From Prevotella sp. (lineage in GTDB: Bacteria; Bacteroidota; Bacteroidia; Bacteroidales; Bacteroidaceae), in contig JAGBQP010000001.1 of the NCBI GenBank assembly GCA_017632825.1, positions 1 through 6,922 on the forward strand: 6,922 nucleotides of DNA, in the 5' to 3' direction. A model generated the notes under the pieces. It was not told the DNA's origin. It worked only from the letters and a program-made list of their open reading frames with translations, and made no database searches. Both the position numbers and the translations under genes were made by a program. Of the stretch, positions 1 to 6,451 are shown one piece after another; position 1 is the first letter of the stretch, and the number at the start of each line of letters is the position of its first letter.

Positions 1-33
1 GAAGGAGGTTACGGTCACACTGGTGTGAAATAA
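1..33 (+). CDS. dut: dUTP diphosphatase (dUTPase), C-terminal end only
   Basis: Read in frame from base 1, the window opens with EGGYGHTGVK followed by TAA. This matches conserved motif V of trimeric dUTPases (RGxGGFGxTG or GHSG close to the C-terminus), the flexible arm that closes over the nucleotide in the neighbouring active site. The enzyme hydrolyses dUTP to dUMP and pyrophosphate, which keeps uracil out of DNA and supplies dUMP for thymidylate synthesis. Only ten codons are present, so the call rests on this motif and on its position just before a TPR gene, an order I recall from Bacteroides genomes. The gap to the next gene is 61 bases with no obvious promoter, so the genes may be co-transcribed. 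Confidence 0.78.
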   Translation, partial: EGGYGHTGVK

Positions 34-94
34 AGAGATAACGGAATAAATTAGTACGAATTCGTCATTAATAATTAGGAGTAATAGTTTATAG
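34..94 (+). promoter_or_regulatory. dut to TPR-gene intergenic leader with a possible ribosome site
   Basis: This AT-rich gap holds an AGGAG at 77-81, thirteen bases before the ATG at 95. That is longer than usual spacing for a Shine-Dalgarno site, but it is the only such sequence preceding a gene in the window. A perfect ten-base palindrome, ACGAATTCGT, lies at 56-65. No TAnnTTTG promoter box is visible, which favours read-through from dut. Confidence 0.35.
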
Positions 95-1828
95 ATGATG
101 ATTTGGAGTAAAAGGTGGATTATTGGAATAATAACACTAGCTTGCACACTGGAGGTTAGTGCTCAGGATGTTTCTGCGCCAAGCAAATCGTCAACTATAG
201 ACACCGAATACGCCGAATGCTTTCTGGAAGCTATGGTTCAACGGCAGAAGGGTAACAGCGATGCGGCTTTCGACCTGCTACAACGTTGCACCGAAATCAA
301 TCCAGAAGCCTCAGAATCCTACTATTTTTTGTCTCAGTACTACAAGGTGCTGAAAGACAACGACAAGGCTATGGAGATGGTACAGAAAGCAGCAGCACTT
401 GACCCCGACAATACCATCTATTCAGAGACACTGATGCAGACATACATCGGACTGCGCCAGTATAAAAAGGCAGCTGAGATGACTGAACATTTGTACGAGA
501 AACACAAGGACCGTGAGGACTTGTTGGAGTTGTTGTTTCAGCTTTATCAGCACGAACAAGACTGGGATCATGCTATCAATATCCTTGATCGTCTGGAGGC
601 CATTAACGGGAAGAACGAGCGACTGTCTTATGCCAAAAGCGAGATTTTTTCACGAAAGGGGGATAAAAAAGCTGCCATTGCTGAAATGAAGGGACTGGCT
701 GACCGCTACCCCAACGACATGAACTACTTGGGTATGTATGGCGACATGCTCATGATGAACAACGAAACGGAGAAAGCACTCGATATCTACCAACGCATTC
801 TGCGTGAGGAGCCCAACAACACCAGAGCTCAGGTATCGATGCTGGGCTATTACCGCGAAACCAACGATAGCACTTCCGCTGCTACAACACTGGAACAGTT
901 ATTGCTTAATTCTGCCGTACCAACTGAGCAGAAGATTACTCTGATGCGACAGGAAGTAATGCGCAGCGAGGAACTGGGTGGTGATAGTACCCGTGTAATG
1001 GAGCTGTTCCACAAGATACTATCACAACGACAGGAGAATAGTGACATCGCCTCACTTTGCGCTGCGTACATGAACCTGAAGCAGATGCCGCACGACAGTA
1101 TTGTTCCCGTGCTGGAACAGATTTTGACTATAGAGCCCGACAATGCGGCCGCTCGTCTGCAATTGGTATCTTACGCCTGGAATGAGGAAAACAATGACCG
1201 CGTTATTGCTCTCTGTCAGGAAGCCCGTCAGTACAATCCAGAGGAAATGGCGTTCTACTACTATCAGGGCATGGCTTATTACAAGAAAGATGATAAAGAT
1301 ATGGCTCTCGGTACGTTCCAGAACGGCATCGGCGTCATCAACGATGACAGCAGTCCCGACATAGTCAGCGACTTCTATGCTGTCATGGGCGACCTGCTTC
1401 ACCAGAAAGGACTGGCCAAGGAAGCTTTCGAGGCCTATGACTCGTGTCTGCAGTGGAAAGACGACAACATCATGTGTCTGAACAACTATGCCTATTATCT
1501 CAGCGAGCTCGGTCAGCAGCTAGACAAAGCAGAGCAGATGAGTCTAAAGACTGTCAAGGCCGATCCGAAGAATGCCACCTATCTCGACACCTACGCCTGG
1601 ATTCTATTCATGCAGAAGCGTTACGCAGAAGCGAAAATATATATCGAGCAGGCATTACAGAACGACAGTGATGCCAGTGCCGTCATCATCGAACATGCTG
1701 GTGACATCTACATCATGAACAAAGACACCGAACGTGCCCTTGAATTGTGGCAAAAAGCCCAACGGGAGGACTCCGGCAATAAGATACTCGCAAGAAAAAT
1801 AAAACTAAAAAAATACATCAAGCAATGA
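95..1828 (+). CDS. Exported tetratricopeptide-repeat (TPR) protein
   Basis: The 577-residue protein has an N-terminal export signal (basic SKRW, hydrophobic IIGIITLACTL) and is otherwise almost all paired amphipathic helices. TPR-like units with the usual W/Y-G-A-P spacing are clearest at about 37-70, 71-104, 210-243, 386-415, 460-493, 494-527 and 528-561, with degenerate repeats between. No catalytic motif is visible, so a protein-binding scaffold is likely. Signal peptidase I could cut after A23 (VSA before QD). A lipoprotein cut at C17 is possible, but TLAC is a poor lipobox. The ATG at 95 is used, and the ATG at 98 is equally possible. The stop overlaps the next start as ATGA, implying translational coupling to the DUF4292 gene. 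The function is unknown. By analogy with TPR proteins such as NlpI it may organise envelope enzymes, which is inference only. Confidence 0.85.
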   Translation: MMIWSKRWIIGIITLACTLEVSAQDVSAPSKSSTIDTEYAECFLEAMVQRQKGNSDAAFDLLQRCTEINPEASESYYFLSQYYKVLKDNDKAMEMVQKAAALDPDNTIYSETLMQTYIGLRQYKKAAEMTEHLYEKHKDREDLLELLFQLYQHEQDWDHAINILDRLEAINGKNERLSYAKSEIFSRKGDKKAAIAEMKGLADRYPNDMNYLGMYGDMLMMNNETEKALDIYQRILREEPNNTRAQVSMLGYYRETNDSTSAATTLEQLLLNSAVPTEQKITLMRQEVMRSEELGGDSTRVMELFHKILSQRQENSDIASLCAAYMNLKQMPHDSIVPVLEQILTIEPDNAAARLQLVSYAWNEENNDRVIALCQEARQYNPEEMAFYYYQGMAYYKKDDKDMALGTFQNGIGVINDDSSPDIVSDFYAVMGDLLHQKGLAKEAFEAYDSCLQWKDDNIMCLNNYAYYLSELGQQLDKAEQMSLKTVKADPKNATYLDTYAWILFMQKRYAEAKIYIEQALQNDSDASAVIIEHAGDIYIMNKDTERALELWQKAQREDSGNKILARKIKLKKYIKQ

Positions 1829-2676
1829 AAGCATCCAACATCTTGAAGATTGCCCTGTTGGCAATGCCACTGATTATCAGTTCATGTAGCTCCAAGAAGA
1901 AAGCTATCGCAGAGGACACTACTCAGACTGCCGTCGTGACAGATGAGAACATGTTTATCCAGAAGGTGACAAGCAATGCTCAGACTATCAAGTTTGTTAC
2001 CTCAAAGATTAAGTTCTCTGTCGAATATGGTGCACAGAACATTGCGCTGACAGGCAATTTACGCATGAAGCGCGACGACGTCATTCGTCTTCAGCTGATG
2101 GCTTTCGGCTTCGTCGAGGCTGCTCGTCTGGAGTTTACGAAAGAGTACGTGCTGATTATGGACCGTATCAACAAACAATATCTGAAGGTACCCTATAACC
2201 AAATTGACTTCTTGCGCAACAGCGGCATCAACTTCTATACGTTGCAGGCTCTCTTCTGGAATGAACTGTTTATGCCTAACCGTGCCAACCTCTCCGAAGA
2301 GGATTTGAAGAAATATTCAGCACATTTGGGTAATAACGATGTCGTTATCAACCTGGAAGATGGAAAACTGGATTACAGTTGGCTTGCCAATGACAAGACG
2401 GGAATCATTAAAATGGCGAACATCCTTTATAAGGATCGCTTCAATGGCAATAGTCAGTTGAACTGGGACTACCAGTCATTCAAAACACTTGAGAACAACA
2501 AGAAGTTCCCAGACAAGATGGCCATCACACTGACTTTGCCTAAGAAGGAAATCAAGTTGGGCGTTACGCTTAACTACATCAATCACGAGACGGAATGGGA
2601 AACACGCACAAGCGTTTCTAATAAGTATAGTGAGGTGACAGTCGATGAGATTCTGCGCCGCTTTATGTCTCTATAA
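1825..2676 (+). CDS. DUF4292 family lipoprotein (LolA/LolB-like fold expected)
   Basis: The 283-residue protein starts with a lipoprotein signal: basic MKASNILK, a hydrophobic stretch, then lipobox ISSC with the acylated cysteine at residue 21 followed by SSKKK. A cysteine without a retention signal, followed by charged residues, fits an outer-membrane lipoprotein in Bacteroidota. Residues about 55-125 form alternating beta-strand-like segments (FVTSKIKFSVEY, GNLRMKRDDVIRLQL, YVLIMDRINKQYL) typical of DUF4292, and strands recur at about 228-265. From family knowledge, DUF4292 is thought to resemble the lipid-binding half-barrel of LolA/LolB. Whether this protein handles lipid or lipoproteins is untested. 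It overlaps the TPR gene by four bases and is followed after six bases by envC, so the three are very probably one transcript. Confidence 0.85.
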   Translation: MKASNILKIALLAMPLIISSCSSKKKAIAEDTTQTAVVTDENMFIQKVTSNAQTIKFVTSKIKFSVEYGAQNIALTGNLRMKRDDVIRLQLMAFGFVEAARLEFTKEYVLIMDRINKQYLKVPYNQIDFLRNSGINFYTLQALFWNELFMPNRANLSEEDLKKYSAHLGNNDVVINLEDGKLDYSWLANDKTGIIKMANILYKDRFNGNSQLNWDYQSFKTLENNKKFPDKMAITLTLPKKEIKLGVTLNYINHETEWETRTSVSNKYSEVTVDEILRRFMSL

Positions 2677-2682
2677 TTTCCA

Positions 2683-4311
2683 ATGATGCGCTATCGTTGT
2701 TGGCTGTTAGCCGTTAGCCTCTGCCTATTGGCTTTCTTGAATGTTCCTGCACAGACACGTAAGACTGTGCAGAAGAGCACCCGTACCTCTTCAACACAGA
2801 AAGCCAAGACCACAAGCAAGACACAGACCACTCGGAAGAGTCAGACCACCAAGAAAACCAAAAAGTCAAAGACTGCCACGCCTCAGCCTACAGTGAAAGG
2901 GCTACAGAGTCAGCGACAGAAGATTCAGCAGCAGATTAAGGAACAGGAGCGTCGTCTGCAAAACAACAAGCGCGATGTTAAGAAACGCTTGGAGAATCTT
3001 CTGATTCTGAACTCCGAGATTGCTGACAAGCGAAAGGCCATTGATACCATCCGCCGCGATATTACAACACTCGATGGCAACATCATCGTTCTGGATAACC
3101 AGTTAAAGACACTTGAGAAAGAGCTTGATGACCGTAAACAGAAATTTCAGAACTCTCTGCGTTACATGCACCGTAACCGCTCCATTCAAAACCGTTTGAT
3201 GTTCGTCTTCAGTGCAAAAAACTTCACACAAATGTATCGCCGTATGCGCTTCATGCGAGAATATGCTGGCTACCAGCGGGTTCAAGGCGAAGCAGTCAAA
3301 GTGATGAAGCAGGAAGTATCCGAGGCCAAACAGGAACTTGCCAATACTAAACGTCAGAAGAATGACCTACTCTACCGCGGTGTGCAGGAGCAGAAGAGCC
3401 TGGAAGGAAAGCAAGAGGAACAAAAGCAGGTGGTGAGTACATTGCAGAAGCAGCAGAAGACCATCGAAGGTATCATCAGCGAACAACGCAAGAAGGATCA
3501 GGCATTGAATGCCCAGATTGACCGTTTGATTGCAGAAGAGGTAGCCCGTGCTAAGGCACGCGCCGAGGCCGAGGCTCGTCGTAAGGCAGCCGAGGAAGCC
3601 GCCAAAAAACGTGCTGCAGAATTGGCTCGCAAGAAAGCTGCAGCCGAAGCAGCCCGCCGCGAAAACGAACGTCGCATTGCTGAAGCTAAAGCCCGTGAGG
3701 AGCGTGCCAAGGCCGAAGCCCGTGCTGCAGCTCGTAAGAGTGCAGAGGAGAAAGCCGCTGCGGAGCGTGAGGCTCGTGAAGCTGAGACCGCTCGTCGCGA
3801 AGCCGAACGCCAAGCTGCCGCCGACGCTAAGGTAAGAGAGAAAGAAATAGCCGAGGTAAAGCAGGAGCCTAAGCAAGAGTCCTATTTCGTTTCAACTGAG
3901 GATCAGCGTATCAGTGGTAGCTTCGAAAGCAACAAGGGACGTCTGCCCATGCCAATCACAGGTCCCTATCGCATCGTCAGCCATTTCGGACAGTACAATG
4001 TGGAAGGCCTGAAGAATGTAACGCTCGACAATAAAGGTATCAATATTAAGGGACAGCCCGGTGCTCAGGCCCGTAGCATTTTTGATGGCGAGGTGAGTGC
4101 TGTCTTCGGCATCGGAGGCATTATGGGTGTGATGATTCGTCATGGCAGTTACATCTCCGTCTATTGCAACCTCTCATCCGTCAGCGTCCGTAAAGGTCAG
4201 AAGGTATCAACACGACAGGCACTAGGTACCATCGGCTCCGAGAACATTCTGCAGTTCCAGCTTCGCAAACAGGTGGCGAAGCTCAATCCCGAATCTTGGT
4301 TAGGGCGTTAG
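2683..4311 (+). CDS. envC: EnvC-like murein hydrolase activator with degenerate LytM/M23 domain
   Basis: The 542-residue protein has a signal peptide (cleavage probably after A23, VPA before QT), a Lys/Thr/Ser-rich basic linker at about 25-66, a coiled coil at about 73-160, an EnvC-type helical segment at about 161-200 (YMHRNRSIQNRL, SAKNFTQMYRRMRFMREY), more coiled coil to about 280, an Ala/Arg/Glu-rich helix at 283-394, and a C-terminal LytM/M23 domain at about 420-542 ending in NPESWLGR. The zinc ligands of active M23 enzymes are replaced: the HxxxD position reads N450 and N454 (NKGINI), and the HxH position reads I522-L523-Q524. It should therefore not cleave peptidoglycan. Like E. coli EnvC, it probably activates N-acetylmuramyl-L-alanine amidases during daughter-cell separation. 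It is longer than E. coli EnvC (419 residues), mostly because of the extra helix. It starts six bases after the lipoprotein gene. The second ATG at 2686 is possible. Confidence 0.88.
   Translation: MMRYRCWLLAVSLCLLAFLNVPAQTRKTVQKSTRTSSTQKAKTTSKTQTTRKSQTTKKTKKSKTATPQPTVKGLQSQRQKIQQQIKEQERRLQNNKRDVKKRLENLLILNSEIADKRKAIDTIRRDITTLDGNIIVLDNQLKTLEKELDDRKQKFQNSLRYMHRNRSIQNRLMFVFSAKNFTQMYRRMRFMREYAGYQRVQGEAVKVMKQEVSEAKQELANTKRQKNDLLYRGVQEQKSLEGKQEEQKQVVSTLQKQQKTIEGIISEQRKKDQALNAQIDRLIAEEVARAKARAEAEARRKAAEEAAKKRAAELARKKAAAEAARRENERRIAEAKAREERAKAEARAAARKSAEEKAAAEREAREAETARREAERQAAADAKVREKEIAEVKQEPKQESYFVSTEDQRISGSFESNKGRLPMPITGPYRIVSHFGQYNVEGLKNVTLDNKGINIKGQPGAQARSIFDGEVSAVFGIGGIMGVMIRHGSYISVYCNLSSVSVRKGQKVSTRQALGTIGSENILQFQLRKQVAKLNPESWLGR
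3529..3864 (+). repeat. Ala/Arg/Glu/Lys-rich low-complexity coding tract inside envC
   Basis: Codons 283-394 of envC encode a run rich in Ala, Arg, Glu and Lys, with recurring units such as RAEAEARRKAAEEAAKK and AEAKAREERAKAEARAAA. The composition predicts one long charged helix, similar in character to the TolA stalk. The repeats are imperfect at DNA level, so this is degenerate low complexity, not a tandem array. It lies between the coiled coil and the LytM domain, where EnvC proteins carry their regulatory segment. Confidence 0.75.
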
Positions 4312-4318
4312 TACACTT

Positions 4319-5377
4319 CTACATCGCTGATAACACACGGACATAGGTATCTATGGCATCAGCTATCTCGCTGATACAAATATACTCGTCGGCAGAGTGA
4401 CTACGACTCGACTGGCCAGGTCCTAGTTTGAACGACGGGAAGGGCATCAGCGCCTGATCACTGAGTGTCGGCGAACCGAAGGGTGTCTTGCCCATAGCCT
4501 TCAAGCAGGCTATCATTGGGTGGTTCTCATCAATGCTCGAGGAGTGGAGACGGAACGAACGTGCATGCAGTTCACACTTTTTCATGTGACGTTTCAGAAA
4601 TTCAAACACAAACTCATTCTGATAATATTCATTTGTACGTACATCAATGACAAAGTGTAGCGTATCAGGCACCACATTATGCTGCGTACCGCTCTCTACA
4701 ACCGTTACTGTCATCTTCGTCGGCCCCAGCAACGGACTTTCCTTACGAAATCTGTGATCTCGCAGCCATATCAGATCGTCGAGCGCTTCATAAATGGCGT
4801 TTACTCCTTCATTTCGGGCAGCATGGCCGCTCACACCATGTGCATAGCCATCAATGACCATCAGTCCCTTCTCAGCAATGGCCGGCTGCATACCTGTCGG
4901 TTCGCCAACGATAGCTACATTTACAGGTGGCAACAAAGGTAGTACACGGCTGAATCCGTTCTGGCCAGACACCTCCTCTTCAGCCGAACACACCCATAAT
5001 ATATTATATGTACGCGGGCGATGTAGCATGATACGATAAGCTTGCAGTGTAGCCACCAGTCCGCCGCCACAGTCGTTGGATCCCAATCCGTAAAGTTGGT
5101 CACCCTCCACCACGGCCTTAAATGGATCGCGGTTCCAAGTGTGCACGGGTTTCACCGTGTCGATATGAGCATTCAGCATCACCGTTGGCCGATTGTCATC
5201 CCAATCCTGACAGCCCACCCACAGATTGTTGCCTTCGCGTCCGTGGGGCAAGTCCCAATGGTTCAGGAACCTCTCCATCACATCGGCAGCTCGTGTCTCG
5301 TCACGGCTCACTGAAGGTGTTTCTATCAACTCTTTCAGCAGTCTGACGGCATCATTTACATACTCATACATTTCCAT
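4319..5377 (-). CDS. argE: M20 family metallo-hydrolase, acetylornithine/acetylcitrulline deacetylase type
   Basis: The 352-residue protein carries the complete two-zinc M20 active site: H71-x-D73 (NAHIDTV), bridging D102 (SNDCGGG), the acidic cluster E133-E134-E135 (SAEEEVSG) with the general base, E159 (VGEPTG) and H327 (SRSHSADEY). The lid/dimerisation domain at about 168-280 shows GHAAR at 184-188 and GTQHNVVPD at 230-238. M20 enzymes of this type remove an acyl group from an alpha-amino acid. Likely substrates are N-acetylornithine, or the N-acetyl- or N-succinyl-citrulline of the variant arginine pathway found in Bacteroidota and Xanthomonas. The exact substrate cannot be read from the sequence, so the symbol is family-level. 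It lies 15 bases after recO on the same strand without a Shine-Dalgarno site, suggesting one transcript. M3 is an alternative start. Confidence 0.82.
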   Translation of the reverse strand: MEMYEYVNDAVRLLKELIETPSVSRDETRAADVMERFLNHWDLPHGREGNNLWVGCQDWDDNRPTVMLNAHIDTVKPVHTWNRDPFKAVVEGDQLYGLGSNDCGGGLVATLQAYRIMLHRPRTYNILWVCSAEEEVSGQNGFSRVLPLLPPVNVAIVGEPTGMQPAIAEKGLMVIDGYAHGVSGHAARNEGVNAIYEALDDLIWLRDHRFRKESPLLGPTKMTVTVVESGTQHNVVPDTLHFVIDVRTNEYYQNEFVFEFLKRHMKKCELHARSFRLHSSSIDENHPMIACLKAMGKTPFGSPTLSDQALMPFPSFKLGPGQSSRSHSADEYICISEIADAIDTYVRVLSAM

Positions 5378-5392
5378 ATTCAGAACATATCT

Positions 5393-6148
5393 TTATTGGT
5401 AAATTTCTTGTAGTACCACCAGAGACTTCAATTCCGGGAAATCCGGAATATGCAGGCGATAATAACCAATGGCCGTCTCCAGTAGTCGCTGACGGTCATA
5501 GTGCGACATACGAAACAGGTGCATCGTCGGATAGTCCATACGCATCAGTACCTCAATACGGCTAGCATCATCTGGTTGAAGAAAGTCTCGATGCAAAGGC
5601 AAATTCCTACAAAAGGAACCAGTTCGCATGTCAAAGTAGAGTCTATCGTCAGTCTCCGCCTCCCTCGTATCCCCATTTTCAACTCGTTCCAAATTAGGAT
5701 AGAATCCCAGGAAACGACTCAAGTGCATGAGGAACACCAGATGGAAGTTGGCCACCGACGATTGGCACGCATCAAGCCACTCCAAACTATAACGCACATA
5801 GTCAAACAAGGGTTCGTTCTGCTGCTCTCCTTTTAGGGCATGGTATAAGAACTCCGCCATAAAAAGCGAGATACTCAGTTTCGAAGAATCAAATGGTACG
5901 GACGAATAGACATAAGCCAGCTGAACATTGCCCATCTTCTGCAACTGTACCCTCGGACGCAAGTCAAACTCCATTTCGAGCAGCGATAGTGGCTGAAAGA
6001 ACTGCTTCTTCAAGCGTCCTTTCTGCGTCTTCGGCATCGTTGCAATAAACGAGAGCCGTCCCGCCTGACGCGTGAACACGTCGATGATGAGTCGTGACTC
6101 GCCATACTTAAAGGCGTGAAGCACAATAGCCTGCGTTTTTGTCAGCAT
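5393..6148 (-). CDS. recO: DNA repair protein RecO
   Basis: RecO is the recombination mediator that, with RecR, loads RecA onto SSB-coated single-stranded DNA in RecF-pathway gap repair, and it also anneals complementary strands. From the chosen start the protein is 251 residues. It begins MLTKTQAIVLHAFKYGES, the typical RecO opening, then an OB-fold to about residue 75 (LIIDVFTRQAGRLSFIA, then GRLKKQFFQPLSLLEMEF) and a helical C-terminal domain (FLMHLSRFLGFYPN, YFDMRTGSF). The four-cysteine zinc finger of some RecO proteins is absent, as only two cysteines occur. The reading frame extends upstream to an ATG at 6178, but that would place the promoter box at 6156-6163 inside the gene and add ten residues foreign to the family, so the ATG at 6146-6148 is preferred. 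It probably shares a transcript with the downstream M20 gene. Confidence 0.9.
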   Translation of the reverse strand: MLTKTQAIVLHAFKYGESRLIIDVFTRQAGRLSFIATMPKTQKGRLKKQFFQPLSLLEMEFDLRPRVQLQKMGNVQLAYVYSSVPFDSSKLSISLFMAEFLYHALKGEQQNEPLFDYVRYSLEWLDACQSSVANFHLVFLMHLSRFLGFYPNLERVENGDTREAETDDRLYFDMRTGSFCRNLPLHRDFLQPDDASRIEVLMRMDYPTMHLFRMSHYDRQRLLETAIGYYRLHIPDFPELKSLVVLQEIYQ

Positions 6149-6155
6149 ACAGCCG

Positions 6156-6163
6156 CAAAGGTA
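6156..6163 (-). promoter_or_regulatory. Bacteroidota -7 box for recO
   Basis: On the minus strand the sequence TACCTTTG fits the TAnnTTTG consensus of the Bacteroidota primary sigma factor. Only seven bases separate it from the recO ATG, so transcription would begin about two to five bases before translation. No good TTTG lies at 19-21 bases upstream. The nearest candidates are TCTG at 22 bases and TTTG at 12 bases. An inverted repeat, GCTTTTT (6166-6172) with AAAAAGC (6180-6186), occupies the spacer. Confidence 0.6.
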
Positions 6164-6214
6164 GTGCTTTTTATGCAAAAAAAAGCAGAAAAATGCATTT
6201 TTCTCTAAGAAAAT

Positions 6215-6245
6215 TTTGCTATTTGGAAAAATAACAGTACCTTTG
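6215..6245 (+). promoter_or_regulatory. Bacteroidota consensus promoter for tRNA-Glu
   Basis: A TTTG at 6215-6218 and TACCTTTG at 6238-6245 are separated by 19 bases, an exact match to the Bacteroidota -33/-7 promoter. The predicted start near 6249-6251 gives a 5' leader of about 17 bases before the mature tRNA. It lies back to back with the recO promoter on the other strand. Confidence 0.8.
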
Positions 6246-6266
6246 CACCCGCTTTACACAGCGCTT

Positions 6267-6341
6267 GGTCCCTTCGTCTATCGGTTAGGACGAGAGATTT
6301 TCATTCTCTAAAGAGGAGTTCGACTCTCCTAGGGACTACCA
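6267..6341 (+). tRNA. tRNA-Glu (anticodon UUC)
   Basis: The 75-base gene folds as a full cloverleaf. The acceptor stem is GGTCCCT (6267-6273) with AGGGACT (6331-6337). The D stem is GTC (6276-6278) with GAC (6289-6291) around a loop containing GGTTAG. The anticodon stem is AGAGA (6293-6297) with TCTCT (6305-6309), and TTC is the anticodon at 6300-6302. The variable loop is four bases. The T stem is AGGAG (6314-6318) with CTCCT (6326-6330) and loop TTCGACT. Discriminator A and CCA are encoded at 6338-6341. The first acceptor pair is G-U, not G-C. The product decodes GAA and GAG and, as glutamyl-tRNA, also feeds tetrapyrrole synthesis in bacteria that use the C5 route. Confidence 0.96.
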
Positions 6342-6414
6342 GTAAAACGCTAAATCCGTCATCTGCACAGCCAAGTGCTACCAGCCGTAGGCCGGGACAG
6401 GGTGGCGGAGAGTT
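6342..6414 (+). other. tRNA-Glu to rpsT spacer with small hairpins
   Basis: No gene is supported here. Successive short inverted repeats are present: GCAC (6365-6368) with GTGC (6375-6378), then either CTAC (6378-6381) with GTAG (6387-6390) or the mutually exclusive CCAGCC (6381-6386) with GGCCGG (6390-6395), which has one mismatch. A T run at 6413-6417 follows, but 17 bases beyond the last stem, so this is not a canonical terminator. It may be the processed 3' trailer of the tRNA transcript. Confidence 0.35.
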
Positions 6415-6448
6415 TTTGTAAGAGGCCAAGAGTCAGCAATGACCTTTG
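6415..6448 (+). promoter_or_regulatory. Probable rpsT promoter, near consensus
   Basis: TTTG at 6415-6418 and GACCTTTG at 6441-6448 resemble the Bacteroidota promoter. The -7 box has one mismatch (G for the first T) and the spacer is 22 bases, slightly above the usual 19-21. The predicted start near 6452 would give rpsT a leader of about 90 bases. Read-through from the tRNA-Glu promoter is the alternative. Confidence 0.5.
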
Positions 6449-6451
6449 TTC

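Noticed and set aside
15..28. Inverted repeat TCACAC-TG-GTGTGA at the end of dut
   Set aside because: It lies in the conserved dUTPase motif V codons, has a tiny loop and no T run, so it is neither a terminator nor a clear operator.
3367..3876. Minus-strand 169-residue open frame opposite envC, with further open frames on both strands
   Set aside because: It mirrors the Ala/Arg/Glu-rich codons of envC, which lack stops on both strands. The Leu/Phe/Cys-rich translation matches no recognised family and has no start context.
6149..6178. Upstream ATG extending RecO by ten residues (MHKKHYLCGC)
   Set aside because: The extension contains the probable -7 promoter box and does not resemble RecO N-termini, which begin at the ML-K-T segment.
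6381..6417. Possible terminator for tRNA-Glu (CCAGCC/GGCCGG then TTTTT)
   Set aside because: The stem has a mismatch and a three-base loop, and the T run is 17 bases beyond it, too far for intrinsic termination.
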